In this document: positions 42,529 to 51,608 of the stretch, piece after piece
Layout: each line of letters begins with the position of its first letter
Numbering within the stretch: the first letter of the stretch is position 1
From: Xylophilus sp. GW821-FHT01B05
Lineage (GTDB): Bacteria > Pseudomonadota > Gammaproteobacteria > Burkholderiales > Burkholderiaceae_C
DNA length: 64,000 nucleotides
Assembly: GCA_038961845.1 (NCBI GenBank)
Contig: CP152408.1
Location: 124,001 to 188,000, forward strand
Reading direction: 5' to 3'
Notes under the pieces: generated by a model
Database searches by the model: none
Told to the model about the DNA's origin: nothing
The model's input: the letters and a program-made list of their open reading frames with translations, nothing else
Translations under genes and position numbers: made by a program

Positions 42529-42857
42529 ATGGACACGATCATCCCGGCGGTCACGCCACTGCGTCAGCGCATGCTCGAAGACATGCGCATGCGCAAACTG
42601 GAGCCACGCACGCAGGTAGCCCACATCCGCGCAGTGCGCAAGCTGGCCGCCTATCTGCACCGCTCGCCGGACACAGCCAGCGTGGAGGACCTGCGCAACT
42701 TCCAGCTCCACCTGGTCGATACGGGCGTCTCGCCCATAACGCTGAACGCCACGTTGACCGGCCTGCGGTTCTTCTTCGACGTGACGCTGCAGCGCCTGGA
42801 CCTGATTGCCCGAATGCATCCGGTCAAGCTGCCGCACAAGGTACCGGTAGTTCTCAG
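42529..42857 (+). pseudogene. Tyrosine recombinase N-terminal fragment (IS91-associated type)
   Basis: About 109 residues that match the SAM-like DNA-binding domain of tyrosine recombinases accompanying IS91-type elements: PLRQRMLEDMRMRKLEPRTQ, then VSPITLNATLTGLRFFFDVT. The homology stops at VPVVLSP, exactly where the catalytic domain should begin; after that the reading is unrelated. The fragment has no catalytic Arg or Tyr and cannot recombine DNA. Confidence 0.78.
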
Positions 42858-42968
42858 CCCGCCAGTGACCGCTCTCGGGTCGCCTACCTGTCAGCGCTTC
42901 ACGAACCGATAGGCAAAGCGATCCGTCTCGCCCTTGATCGAGTGCGGATCGGCACTTCTTGCTTACTA

Positions 42969-42989
42969 CGAACTTCTCGATCAGAACAC
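42969..42989 (-). repeat. IS630-type terminal inverted repeat, right
   Basis: Same sequence as the middle repeat, followed by TA and then G. It closes the block against the chromosome; the bases just before it differ from those at the middle copy, so it is not simply a copy of the whole miniature element. Confidence 0.85.
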
Positions 42990-42993
42990 TAGC

Positions 42994-43020
42994 AGCCCTT
43001 CGACAAGCTCAGGGCGAACG
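42994..43020 (+). repeat. Dispersed REP-like repeat, right flank
   Basis: CAGCCCTTCGACAAGCTCAG followed by GGCGAAC, opposite in orientation to the copy at 40753-40776. The insertion may have landed between two arms of an inverted REP pair. Confidence 0.65.
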
Positions 43021-43043
43021 GGGCTAACTGAGCAGCATTCGAC

Positions 43044-43970
43044 TCAGCGGCGTTCCTCGCGCAGGTAGGGCTCGCCCAGCGCGCCAGGCGTTTCATCACT
43101 GCCGCGCCTTGCCAGCGCCACCCAGACCATCACGCCCAGGGTGACGACGTAGGGCGTCATCAGCACGAAGTACTGCGGCAGGCTGATGCCGGCGGCGGCC
43201 AGTTGGGGAATCAGGGCTTCGATGCCGCCGAACAGCAGGGCGCCGACCAAGGCGCGCCAGGGCGACCAGCGCGCGAAGATCACCAGGCCCACGGCGATCC
43301 AGCCGCGCCCGCCGGTCATGCCGGCGATCCACAGCTTGGTGCTGAGCACGGCGATGTAGCCGCCGGCCAAACCGATCAGCGCCGAGCCGGCCAGGATCGC
43401 CAGGAAGCGCGTGCGCAGCACCGGGATGCCGGCGGCGTCTGCGGCCTGCGGGTTCTCGCCCACGGCGCGCAGGCGCAGGCCGGACACGGTGCGGTTCAGG
43501 TACCAGACCACCAGCGCAAAGATGAGCGGCGTGAGGTAGACGACCACGTTCTGCCGGAACAGCCCGCCGATCAGCGGCAGCTGCGCCAGCGGGCCCAGCG
43601 GCAGCACGTCCAGGCCGGTGACCGGCTGATTCGTCCAGCCCAGCACCGTGCCCAGCAGGCCCGTGAGGCCCTGGCAGAAGAACACCAGCGCCAGCCCGGC
43701 GATGACCTGGTTCACGCGCAGCCAGACCACCATCACCGCGAACAGGATGGAGACGGTGGCGGCCGCCAGCATGGAGCCGAGCAGCGCAATGCCGGGCTCG
43801 TGCACGGCGAGCTGCACGCCCACGCCGGCCAGCGCGCCGACCAGCATCAGGCCTTCGGCGCCGAGCGAGAGCACGCCCGCGCGCTCGCTGATGATGAGCC
43901 CGAGCGCGGCCAGCGCAAAGGGCACGGCAAAGTCCGGCATGTTGCCAAGCCAGTGGGTGATCAGGTCCAT
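43044..43970 (-). CDS. BMP-type ABC permease (YufQ/NupQ-like)
   Basis: 308-residue inner-membrane protein with about eight to nine helices. SERAGVLSLGAEGLMLVGAL is the standard motif for the second permease of nucleoside/BMP-family importers, and LRAVGENPQAADAAGIPVLR the conserved loop. It lies 3 nt after the other permease, and the pair forms a heterodimeric channel. Last gene of the RutR-linked operon. Confidence 0.92.
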   Translation of the reverse strand: MDLITHWLGNMPDFAVPFALAALGLIISERAGVLSLGAEGLMLVGALAGVGVQLAVHEPGIALLGSMLAAATVSILFAVMVVWLRVNQVIAGLALVFFCQGLTGLLGTVLGWTNQPVTGLDVLPLGPLAQLPLIGGLFRQNVVVYLTPLIFALVVWYLNRTVSGLRLRAVGENPQAADAAGIPVLRTRFLAILAGSALIGLAGGYIAVLSTKLWIAGMTGGRGWIAVGLVIFARWSPWRALVGALLFGGIEALIPQLAAAGISLPQYFVLMTPYVVTLGVMVWVALARRGSDETPGALGEPYLREERR

Positions 43971-43973
43971 GGC

Positions 43974-45152
43974 TCAGGCGCCTTTCTGGCCGACGGCACG
44001 AATGCGGTGGCGGATGAAGAAATCGGAAGACGCCACGCACACCACCAGAATCGCCTGGATCAGCTGCACCATCGAGAACGGGATTTGGTAGAACACCTGC
44101 AGGCTGCGGCCGGCGACGAAGAGCGTGGCCACCAGCACCGCGACCACGCTGGCGGCCAGCGGGTTGTTGCGCGCCAGGAAGGCGATCAGGATGCCCGAGA
44201 AGCCATAGCCGTTGTAGAAGGCCTGGGTCAGCCGCCCCTCTTGCCCGGCGGCCACCATGAAGCCCGCCAGCCCGGCCAGCGCACCCGATAGCAGCACAGA
44301 GCCCAGCACCAGCCGGCGCACCGGCACGCCCACGGCATCGGCCACGCGCGTGCTGGCGTGCACAAAGCGCAGGTACAGGCCGGCGCGGCTCTTGTCCACA
44401 AACCACCAGGCCGCAACCGCCACCACAGCCGCCAGCACGATGGCGCTGCTGAAGCCGCCGGCAATGTCGGGCAGGCGCTCGAAGGCCTGGAACTTGGGGC
44501 TGTAGGGGAAGGAATCCTTAGGGTCCTTCCAGCTGCCGTAGAGCAGGTGCAGCAGGAAGTTGGCGGCCACGTAGTTGAGCATCAGGCTGGAGATGATTTC
44601 GTTGATGCCCAGCCGCATCTTGAACAGCGCCGGCAGTACCACCCAGGCCAGGCCGCACAGCAGCGCGGCGGCGGCCATCAGCCACAGGCGCAGCGCGGGT
44701 GGGCCGACTTCATGGATGGAGACAAAGGTGGCGCCAATCGCGCCCCACACCATCTGGCCTTCGAGCCCCAGGTTCCAGAAGCGCGCCCGAAAAGCCATGG
44801 CCGCGGCCAGGCCCACCATGACCATAGGCGCAGCCTGGAACAGCACGGCGCGCAGGTTCTGCGGGTCGGTGAAGGTCTGCACCACGAACTCGTTGAGCAG
44901 GTCTTCTGGCGACACCCCGGCCGCCACCAGGATGGCGCCGCAGATGAACAAGCCCAGCGCAACGGCCAGTGCCAGGATGGCGGCCTGCTTGGGCCAGCTG
45001 AGTTGCTGGCGCAGCTCCAGCGTGTAGCGGCGCTCCAGCAGGGGGACAAAGCGGCGGCGCGGCGGTGGTGCTGCAGGTGCAGTGGGTTCAGTCATGGGCG
45101 TTGCGGCGGGGGCCTGTGCATGGCCGGAAAGGGGAAGAGTGAGTTCAGCCAT
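43974..45152 (-). CDS. BMP-type ABC permease (YufP/NupP-like)
   Basis: 392 residues from ATG 45152, which overlaps the ATPase stop by 8 nt. The N-terminal 50 residues are Pro- and Ala-rich and cytoplasmic; then come about eight helices with FWNLGLEGQMVWGAIGATF, the family signature, and VRRLVLGSVLLSGALAG. Longer-frame starts lie inside the ATPase gene and are less likely. Pairs with the neighbouring permease. Confidence 0.9.
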   Translation of the reverse strand: MAELTLPLSGHAQAPAATPMTEPTAPAAPPPRRRFVPLLERRYTLELRQQLSWPKQAAILALAVALGLFICGAILVAAGVSPEDLLNEFVVQTFTDPQNLRAVLFQAAPMVMVGLAAAMAFRARFWNLGLEGQMVWGAIGATFVSIHEVGPPALRLWLMAAAALLCGLAWVVLPALFKMRLGINEIISSLMLNYVAANFLLHLLYGSWKDPKDSFPYSPKFQAFERLPDIAGGFSSAIVLAAVVAVAAWWFVDKSRAGLYLRFVHASTRVADAVGVPVRRLVLGSVLLSGALAGLAGFMVAAGQEGRLTQAFYNGYGFSGILIAFLARNNPLAASVVAVLVATLFVAGRSLQVFYQIPFSMVQLIQAILVVCVASSDFFIRHRIRAVGQKGA

Positions 45153-46665
45153 GCGCGACCATCGCTTGTCCAACGGCTTGGCGATCCACCGGGGTGTTGA
45201 ATTCACCGACGATGCGCCCGCGCACGATCACGCCCACGCGGTCGGCCAGCGCCAGCACCTCGTCCAGGTCTTCGCTGATCAGCAGCACGGCGGCGCCGGC
45301 ATCGCGGGCGGCGCGCAGGCGCTCGTGCACTTGGGCGCCGGCGCGCACGTCCAGGCCACGGCTGGGGCTGTGCGCCAGCACCAGGCGCGGGTTGCGACTG
45401 AACTCGCGCGCGATCACCAGCTTTTGCGCATTGCCGCCCGACAGCAGCGCGGCCTTTTGCCGGATTGAGCGCACGCCCAATACGTCGAAGGCCTTCACCG
45501 CAGCCGTGGCCTCGGCCTCCATGCGGCGGCGGTCCAGGCGCGCCGCGCGGCCATAGCGGCCGGCGTGCACCTGGCCGATGCCAAAGTTCTCTGCCACCGA
45601 CAAAGCACCGGCCAGCGCCAGCCCATAACGGTCGGCCGGTATCGCGGCAATGCCCAGCTCGCGGCGCTGCACCGTGGTGGCGGCGCGCAGGTCGCCAAAG
45701 CCTTCCAGCGTCATGCTGCCGCCCTGCGTGGCGAGCAGGCCCATGATGGCCTGGGCCAGCTCGCTCTGGCCGTTGCCACCGACGCCGGCCAGGCCATAGA
45801 TCTCGCCCGCGTGCACGGTGAGGCTGATGCCGTCGAGCGCGGGCGGGCCGCCTGCGTTGGCGCTGTACAGATCCTTCAACACCAGCCGCGCGGCGCCGCG
45901 TGTGGTCTGTGCGCGCGCGGGTGGCGGCAGTGCCTCGCCCACGGTCAGGCGCACCAGCTCGGCCTCGGGCGTTTCGCGTGGGTCCAGCGTGGCGATGGTG
46001 CGGCCGCCGCGCATCACGGTGACGCGGTCGGCGTAGCGTTTTACGTCCGCCATCTTGTGCGTGACCAGCACCACGGCCGTGCCCTGGCGCCGGGCCAGCG
46101 CCTGCACGGTTTGCAGCAGGCGCGCGGCCTCGGTGTCGGTGAGTACGGCAGTGGGCTCGTCCAGGATCAGGATGCGCGCGCCGGCCAGCAGCACCTTGAG
46201 GATTTCCACGCGCTGCTGCTCGGCGACAGACAGCCGGTCTACACGCTGATCGGGGTCGATCTCAAAGCCCAGCGCATGCGCCTGCGTGAGGATGGCCGCG
46301 CGTATGCGCGCCAGGCGCTGGCGGTAGCTGCTCACGTCCTCGTCGTCCACCGGCACGCTGAGCAGAATGTTTTCGGCCACGCTGAAGGGCGCGACCAGTT
46401 TGAAGTGCTGGTGCACCATGCCGATGCGGTGGCGCGCCGCATCGCTGGGGCCGGCCAGGCGCACCGGGTTGTCGTCTACCAGCAGCGTGCCGGCCTCGGG
46501 CGCGTAGAGGCCGGCCGCGATGTTCATCAGCGAGGACTTGCCCGCGCCGTTCTCGCCCAGCAGCGCATGCACCTCGCCCCAGCGCGCGGCAAAGTGCGCG
46601 TCGGCCAGCGCCACGAAGCCGTCAAAGGATTTGTGGATGCCTTGAAGCAGCAGCGCATCGGTCAT
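45145..46665 (-). CDS. BMP-type ABC dual ATPase (YufO/NupO-like)
   Basis: 506 residues with two ATPase domains. The first has Walker A GENGAGKSSL and Walker B ILILDEPTAVL; the second has the degenerate pattern of sugar/nucleoside importers (LAGVGGNGQSELAQ; LLSGGNAQKLVIAREF). The two halves drive the paired permeases. Its gap from the receptor gene contains a hairpin that may lower expression relative to the receptor. Confidence 0.93.
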   Translation of the reverse strand: MTDALLLQGIHKSFDGFVALADAHFAARWGEVHALLGENGAGKSSLMNIAAGLYAPEAGTLLVDDNPVRLAGPSDAARHRIGMVHQHFKLVAPFSVAENILLSVPVDDEDVSSYRQRLARIRAAILTQAHALGFEIDPDQRVDRLSVAEQQRVEILKVLLAGARILILDEPTAVLTDTEAARLLQTVQALARRQGTAVVLVTHKMADVKRYADRVTVMRGGRTIATLDPRETPEAELVRLTVGEALPPPARAQTTRGAARLVLKDLYSANAGGPPALDGISLTVHAGEIYGLAGVGGNGQSELAQAIMGLLATQGGSMTLEGFGDLRAATTVQRRELGIAAIPADRYGLALAGALSVAENFGIGQVHAGRYGRAARLDRRRMEAEATAAVKAFDVLGVRSIRQKAALLSGGNAQKLVIAREFSRNPRLVLAHSPSRGLDVRAGAQVHERLRAARDAGAAVLLISEDLDEVLALADRVGVIVRGRIVGEFNTPVDRQAVGQAMVAHG

Positions 46666-46714
46666 GGCGAAAATGGTCTGAAATTGATGGGTAAATTTGC
46701 GGCATGGGCTTGAT

Positions 46715-46733
46715 GCCCAGGGGCTGCCTGGGC
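46715..46733 (-). terminator. Attenuating hairpin between receptor and ATPase genes
   Basis: GCCCAGG-ggctg-CCTGGGC lies in the 124-bp gap, within a segment related to the dispersed repeats at 9511 and 22745. Partial termination or RNA processing here would give more receptor than membrane subunits. No strong T run follows on the minus strand. Confidence 0.45.
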
Positions 46734-46789
46734 AAGATCATTCAGATAAAAAAGTAAAAACGTCCCAAAATGATCTTCCCCAGTGCCGG

Positions 46790-47878
46790 CTACTTCTGCG
46801 TGACCACGCCCTTGACGTACCAGTCCATCTTCCACAGGTCGGCGTCCGACAGCACGGCGCCGGCGGCCACGCGCTCCTTGCCGTCGCGGTCTTTCAGCGG
46901 GCCGGCGTAGATCTGCTTGCCCTTCAGCAATGCGTCGCGCTCGGCCATGATGGCGGTGGCCTTGTCCTTGGGCACGGCCGGGCCAAAGCCGGCGATGTCG
47001 GTGCCGCCGTCCTTCATTTCGATAAAGGCGCCGTAGGGCGCGGGCTTCCAGTTGCCGGCCTCGATCTTCTTCAGCTCGGGGATCAGGAACTTGTCCCAGA
47101 TCCACACCGATGAGCACAGCGTGGCCTTGGGCGCGAACTGGCGCAGATCCCGGTGGTGGCCGGTGCCGTACACGCCGCGCTCTTGCGCCACCAGTTGCGG
47201 CGTGGGGCTGTCCACGTGCTGGCCAATCACGTCAGCACCCTGGTCGATCAGGGCGACGGCGGCGGCGCGTTCTTTGACCGGGTCGTTCCAGGCGCCGGTG
47301 TAGATCACGGTGACGGTGGCGTTGGGGTTCATCTTCTGCGCGCCCAGCGCAAAGGCGTTGACCGTCCAGTTCACCACGCCAAAGGGGTTGGCCGCGACAA
47401 AGCCGAGCTTGCCGCTTTTGCTGGCCGCGCCGGCCGCCATGCCGCACAGGTACTGGCTCTCATAAGTGCGGCCGTAGAAGGATTCAAGGTTGGCGCCGTT
47501 GGTGGTGCCCGAGCCGTTCAGGAAGGCCACGTTGGGGTATTTGTCGGCCAGCTCCTTGAACGCATCAGAGTAGCCAAAGGCGGTGCCGATGACGATGTTG
47601 GCGCCGCGCTGGATAAAGCGCTCTACCGCCGGCTTGATGGCCGAGGCGTCTTCCGGCACGCCTTCCACGAACTGGATCTTCTGGCCCAGCGCGGCCTCGA
47701 TCTTCACGCGCGCCTCATCAAAGGCCTGGGTCCAGCCGCCGTCGTTCTTGGGGCCGAAATAGATCATGGCGATCTTGGGCTTGTCCTTGAGGGTGAAGCC
47801 ATCGGCCAGCGCGGGGCCCGACAGCACCGCACAGAACACCAGCGCCGCAGCGGCGCCCAGCATGGATTTACGCAACAT
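46790..47878 (-). CDS. BMP-family periplasmic nucleoside/nucleobase-binding protein
   Basis: 362 residues. Signal peptide ending at ALADG. The mature protein follows the BMP/PnrA family: YFGPKNDGGWTQAFDEAR, then GTAFGYSDAFKELADKYPNV and VGQHVDSPT-like regions. PnrA proteins bind purine nucleosides; related ones bind nucleobases. It is encoded after the AllA-like gene, suggesting it supplies a purine-derived or pyrimidine substrate for the catabolic enzymes. Confidence 0.92.
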   Translation of the reverse strand: MLRKSMLGAAAALVFCAVLSGPALADGFTLKDKPKIAMIYFGPKNDGGWTQAFDEARVKIEAALGQKIQFVEGVPEDASAIKPAVERFIQRGANIVIGTAFGYSDAFKELADKYPNVAFLNGSGTTNGANLESFYGRTYESQYLCGMAAGAASKSGKLGFVAANPFGVVNWTVNAFALGAQKMNPNATVTVIYTGAWNDPVKERAAAVALIDQGADVIGQHVDSPTPQLVAQERGVYGTGHHRDLRQFAPKATLCSSVWIWDKFLIPELKKIEAGNWKPAPYGAFIEMKDGGTDIAGFGPAVPKDKATAIMAERDALLKGKQIYAGPLKDRDGKERVAAGAVLSDADLWKMDWYVKGVVTQK

Positions 47879-47934
47879 GGGAAGACCTTTCGTTGAAGAG
47901 GAGAGAGATGCGGGGATGCGGAAAACAGAGCGGC

Positions 47935-48456
47935 TCAGCCCACCAGCCGCAGCGTCGCGCCATAGCGCGGGCCCAGCTCGCAGCTGTGGTGGTCGACCTG
48001 GTTGGTGTCGGCCAGCTCAAGGTTGAAGAAGCAGGCCTCGGGCGTATCGAACAGCGGGCCGGCATGCCAGGTGCCACGGTGCAGCATCACCGCCACGTCA
48101 CCCGGAATGCGAAAGGCGCGGATGTCGGCCAGCGCCGGCTCGGCGTCCGGCACATCGACCTGCAGCGGCGGTGCCACCGCCATCACCCAGTCATGCCCGC
48201 CGGCCGAGGCCAGCGCCTGCGTGACTGCGCGGTGGCGCGTGATGCGGCGCACCGTCATGTCGGCATCGGTGTGGCGCCTGTGCAGGCGCATGGTGTAGAA
48301 GCGCGGCGTGCCGCGCGACAGCTCCAGCTGCGCGTCCTGCGGGCCAAAGGCGATGCCGTCTTCCAGCGCGGCCATCACCGTGCCAAAGGGGGCAAAGGCC
48401 TGCGGCGTGAGCGGCTGGATCGGCAGGTCTATCAGGGCAAAGCTTGTGGACTTCAT
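47935..48456 (-). CDS. allA: Ureidoglycolate lyase (AllA-like)
   Basis: 173 residues. AllA converts ureidoglycolate to glyoxylate and urea, the last step of allantoin breakdown. The family pattern is visible: LTPQAFAPFGTVM at the start, then HRRHTDADMTVRRITRH and MLHRGTWHAGPLF. Overlaps the flavin monooxygenase stop by 4 nt. It ties this operon to a purine- or ureide-degrading route, though nothing else of the allantoin pathway is here. Confidence 0.87.
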   Translation of the reverse strand: MKSTSFALIDLPIQPLTPQAFAPFGTVMAALEDGIAFGPQDAQLELSRGTPRFYTMRLHRRHTDADMTVRRITRHRAVTQALASAGGHDWVMAVAPPLQVDVPDAEPALADIRAFRIPGDVAVMLHRGTWHAGPLFDTPEACFFNLELADTNQVDHHSCELGPRYGATLRLVG

Positions 48457-49967
48457 GCGGGTTCCCGCAGCGGCGCGGCAGGTTCGGTTGGGGCGGAATG
48501 TGCGGCTTCGAAGTCGTCGGGCAGCTCCAGCTCCACCTCGGCGTAGCGCCGCAGGCCTTCCAGCAGCGTGCCTTCCTGGTCCAGGAACAGGCGCTGCGTC
48601 AGGCCGCGCACCAGGCGCGGCAGCGCGTGCTTGTGGCCGCTGATGGAGGTCGAGTGCGGCCCGTGGCTGACGTAGCTCGCGCTGTTGAAGGCGAACACGC
48701 GCGTGACCCAGTCGTCTGCCGCCTGCTGCGGCAGAAACTCGTAGTGCTCGCCCAGGTAGGGGTGTGCGCCCAGCGTCTCGCTGGCCTGCGCCGGCGGCGG
48801 CGCATAGCGCTGGTGCCAGCGCGCCACGCGCGGCGCCAGCGTCTGCAGCTCGGGCCGGGCCGACAGGTCAAAGGCCTGGCCGGTGGCGCAGATCACGTGG
48901 TCAAAGCGCAGCTCGCCCTGCGGCGTGTCGATGGCGATGTCCTGCCCCGACCAGCGCACCTGCTGCCAGCCGCAGGCCGCGCGCAGCCGCAAGCCGGGCA
49001 GCGCCAGCGCACGCCGGAAGCTGCCGCGCGGCGGCGGCTGGTCCACGCTGCGGAAGTGCTGCGCCACCTGCCAGCGCGTGGCGTCGCCCAGCCGCGCGTA
49101 GTGCGTCATCAGGCCGGCGGTTTCGATGTGGCGGTGCGGGTTGATGCGCGGCAGGCGGTCGCGCCGGAAGCACAGGTCCACCGACTGCGCGCCCGCCTCC
49201 AGCGCCGCCACCGCGTTGTCGAAGGCCGATGCGCCGTGGCCCAGCACGCCCACGCGCTGGCCGCGCAGCGCGCTGAAGTCGATCGCATCGCTGGAGTGGT
49301 GGCAGCGCCCGGCCGGCAAGGGCGCGGCGATGAAGGCCGGCACGCGCCAGGCGCCGGCGCCATCGCTGCCGGTGGCCAGCACCACCAGGCGCGCCAGGCG
49401 GGTGCGCGTGTGGCCGTGGCTGCGGGTGTCCACCGCCAGCAGGCCGGGCTGCGGCGCGGGGCGCAGGTCCAGCACCTCGACCTCGTTCTCTACCGGCAGC
49501 GCCAGCGTGGCGCGGTACCAGCGCAGGTAGTCCATCCACAGCGTGCGCGGGATGCGGTCCATGCCCTGCCAGGCCGCAGCGCCAAAGCGGGTGGCGTACC
49601 AGCGCTGCACACCCAGCGCGGGCAGGCCCAGCTCCATGCCGTTGAGCTGCTTGGGCGTGCGCAGCTCGGGCATGCGGGCAAAGCTTTCCCACACGCCTTC
49701 GCTGCCGGCGCGTGCGCGGTCCAGCACCACCACGTTGGCCACGCCCTGCGCCCGCAGCATGGCGCAGGCGGTCAGCCCGCTCTGGCCGCCGCCGACGATC
49801 AGCACGTCATGCACGTGCGCGCCGTCGGCACGGGCCGGTTGCACCCAGGCGCGCTCCGGGTAGGCCAGGGCGGCCAGCTCCGCGCGCGCCTGCGCCGCCA
49901 AGGCCGCCAGCGCCTGCTCGGCGCCGTGTACTTCGGTGGGCAGCAAGGTGGGTGGATGGCCCATCAC
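48453..49967 (-). CDS. Flavin-containing monooxygenase-like protein
   Basis: 504 residues. An FAD motif near residue 55 (VLIVGGGQSGLTACAML) and an NADP motif later (VGVLGHGASAFDNAV) give the two-domain flavoprotein monooxygenase arrangement. GRCHHSSDA fits the FMO region before the second motif. The first 50 residues are unlike known members. No known substrate; placement between a VOC protein and AllA suggests oxidation of a nitrogen heterocycle. Overlaps both neighbours by 4 nt. Confidence 0.82.
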   Translation of the reverse strand: MMGHPPTLLPTEVHGAEQALAALAAQARAELAALAYPERAWVQPARADGAHVHDVLIVGGGQSGLTACAMLRAQGVANVVVLDRARAGSEGVWESFARMPELRTPKQLNGMELGLPALGVQRWYATRFGAAAWQGMDRIPRTLWMDYLRWYRATLALPVENEVEVLDLRPAPQPGLLAVDTRSHGHTRTRLARLVVLATGSDGAGAWRVPAFIAAPLPAGRCHHSSDAIDFSALRGQRVGVLGHGASAFDNAVAALEAGAQSVDLCFRRDRLPRINPHRHIETAGLMTHYARLGDATRWQVAQHFRSVDQPPPRGSFRRALALPGLRLRAACGWQQVRWSGQDIAIDTPQGELRFDHVICATGQAFDLSARPELQTLAPRVARWHQRYAPPPAQASETLGAHPYLGEHYEFLPQQAADDWVTRVFAFNSASYVSHGPHSTSISGHKHALPRLVRGLTQRLFLDQEGTLLEGLRRYAEVELELPDDFEAAHSAPTEPAAPLREPA

Positions 49968-50350
49968 ATCATGAAGTTGATGCGGAACACGTTGCCTTCC
50001 GGGTCCAGCAGCACCGCCTGGTACCAGTGGTAGTAGGTCTCGTAGGGCGCCTTCACCAGCGTGGCACCGGCCGCCAGCGCCACCGGCACCATGCGGTCGA
50101 CATCGGCCTGGCTGTCGACGTCAATGTTGAGCAGAAACTTCACGCCGCGCGTGTCTGAGTGCTCGGATAAATGCAGCAGCTCGTAGGCCTCGAGCGCGTT
50201 GAAGCCAAGGCTTGATTTGCCGGTATCCAGGCCGCGGAAGATGGGCGAGCGGATCGCCTCTATCTCTGCAAATCCAAATACCCGTTGGTAGAAGCCGCTG
50301 AGTGCGACTACGTCTTTGGCGAAGACGTTGACGTAGGAGAGGTGGGGCAT
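49964..50350 (-). CDS. VOC-family (glyoxalase-like) protein
   Basis: 128 residues from ATG 50350. Two VOC beta-alpha units: LSYVNVFAKDVVALSGFYQR at the start and LLDPEGNVFRINFM at the end. Potential metal ligands His and Glu are visible, so it may be an isomerase, lyase or dioxygenase. It is 173 bp downstream of the dioxygenase gene and overlaps the monooxygenase by 4 nt. Confidence 0.85.
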   Translation of the reverse strand: MPHLSYVNVFAKDVVALSGFYQRVFGFAEIEAIRSPIFRGLDTGKSSLGFNALEAYELLHLSEHSDTRGVKFLLNIDVDSQADVDRMVPVALAAGATLVKAPYETYYHWYQAVLLDPEGNVFRINFMM

Positions 50351-50394
50351 GTCGGGTGTCTGTTTGCGGGTTTTTTCAGTACGTGTGCCCAGGC

Positions 50395-50510
50395 CACCGG
50401 GTACTCCCCTCCGCGAATGTCCCCCGGCCTGCGGCCTCCTCCTTGATTTCGCTGCGGGGAGCACCCGGCGCCCTGTGCACAGGGCACGCTGTGCTTTTGC
50501 GGCCCAAACA
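50395..50510 (-). repeat. Intergenic dispersed repeat
   Basis: The spacer between the VOC and dioxygenase genes contains CCGCGAATGTCCCCCGGCCT followed by CTTGATTTCGCTGCGGGGAG, and the palindromic GCCCTGTGCACAGGGC. I recognise this from spacers of related genomes. It may be an RNA processing or termination point within the operon. Confidence 0.5.
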
Positions 50511-50523
50511 ACAAACTGCCATC

Positions 50524-51525
50524 TCAAGCCACAACCTTCGTCCCACCAAAAGTCGTCTGCTTGACGAACTTCGACGTGAGGTGGTCGCCCGATGTCACAG
50601 GCGCGTACTTCGGCTGCTCACCCGGCGCCAGGCAGCTTGGCAAACACTCCACCATCGCGTCGTAATTGGGCTGGTGGAAAAACACCAGCGACTGCCGCCG
50701 GTTGGTGCTGGCCACCTCGAACGGCGGGTTGCTTACGCGGTGCAGGGTGGACACCCACTGGTCGTTGGTCCACTGCATCATCAGGTCGGCGATGTTCACC
50801 ACCAGCCCGCCTTCCACCATGGGCACGTCCACCCACTGGCCGGCCTTGTTGAACACCTGCAGGCCCTTGTCGTCGGGCAGCACGATGGTCAGGCTGCCGT
50901 AGTCGCTGTGCGCACCGGCGCGCAACTGGCCGGGCAGCGGCGCCTCTTTCTGGGGCGGGTAGCTCAGCACGCGGAACATGCTGATGTGCTGGTCGATCTT
51001 GTCGTCGAAGTAGTGCTCATCCAACTTCAACGCCAGCGCAAAGATGCGCATCAGCGAGCGCGACAGCGCGCTCATGGCATCGAAGTACTCGGTGTACGCC
51101 TCTTGAAAGCCCGCGATGCTGGGCCAGCTGTTGGGCTCGAAGTGCGCGCCCGCCGCGGGGCCGCGGTGGTAGTCGTCATTGGGCACATTGCTGGGCCCGA
51201 TCGAGAAGGACTCCTTCAGGTCGCCCGGCGCCTGCTCTTCCAGGCTGTACGACAAGCCTTCTTCGCCCACCGCGCTGAAGCCGCGCACGGCATCGTCGCG
51301 CGGGCGGTCTACCCGGCGCTTGTCGGCCAGCGGCAGCGCAAAGAAGGCGCGCGACGCGGCCGATACGCGGGCAATCAGCCCGGGCGCAATGCCGTGGTGC
51401 GTGATCACCAGAAAGCCGATGCTGCGGCAGGCCTCGTCCACCTCGCGCGCCACGGCGGCCTTGCCCTCAGGCGTGCCGGCGAAGTAGGGCGCCAGATCGA
51501 TGATCGGTACGGACAACAGAGTCAT
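50524..51525 (-). CDS. 2-oxoglutarate/Fe(II)-type dioxygenase (isopenicillin N synthase-like)
   Basis: 333 residues. IPNS fold with the iron site HSDYGSLTIV (His and Asp) and a distal His in LHRVSNPP followed by Arg. The start PIIDLAPYFAG is typical of the DIOX_N domain. ATG 51525 was chosen because conservation starts there. It is divergent from the RutR-type regulator and begins the operon ending with the BMP transporter. Substrate unknown. Confidence 0.88.
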   Translation of the reverse strand: MTLLSVPIIDLAPYFAGTPEGKAAVAREVDEACRSIGFLVITHHGIAPGLIARVSAASRAFFALPLADKRRVDRPRDDAVRGFSAVGEEGLSYSLEEQAPGDLKESFSIGPSNVPNDDYHRGPAAGAHFEPNSWPSIAGFQEAYTEYFDAMSALSRSLMRIFALALKLDEHYFDDKIDQHISMFRVLSYPPQKEAPLPGQLRAGAHSDYGSLTIVLPDDKGLQVFNKAGQWVDVPMVEGGLVVNIADLMMQWTNDQWVSTLHRVSNPPFEVASTNRRQSLVFFHQPNYDAMVECLPSCLAPGEQPKYAPVTSGDHLTSKFVKQTTFGGTKVVA

Positions 51526-51608
51526 GACTCGAATCTCCACGCACGCCGCGTGCACGGGGAATCCGTGGCGGGCTGCATGGGCAGGGCGGTATGCAACGTC
51601 CATGCCAG

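Larger units (their letters stand above)
40791..42991. mobile_element. Composite IS630-type insertion with cargo gene
   Basis: A 21-bp inverted repeat beginning GTGTTCTGATCGAG lies at 40793-40813. Its inverse occurs at 41182-41202 and again at 42969-42989, each flanked by TA as expected for IS630/Tc1-type insertion. The block holds an internally deleted transposase, an intact MDR oxidoreductase and a truncated tyrosine recombinase. The outer ends are CTAG on both sides. Whether it moved as one unit or grew by successive insertions is unclear. Confidence 0.75.

Noticed and set aside
42529..42912. Functional integron or phage integrase
   Set aside because: Only the N-terminal binding domain is present; the catalytic domain is missing.
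40791..42991. CTAG as the target duplication
   Set aside because: The IS630 family duplicates TA; the outer C and G may be chance matches of the target.
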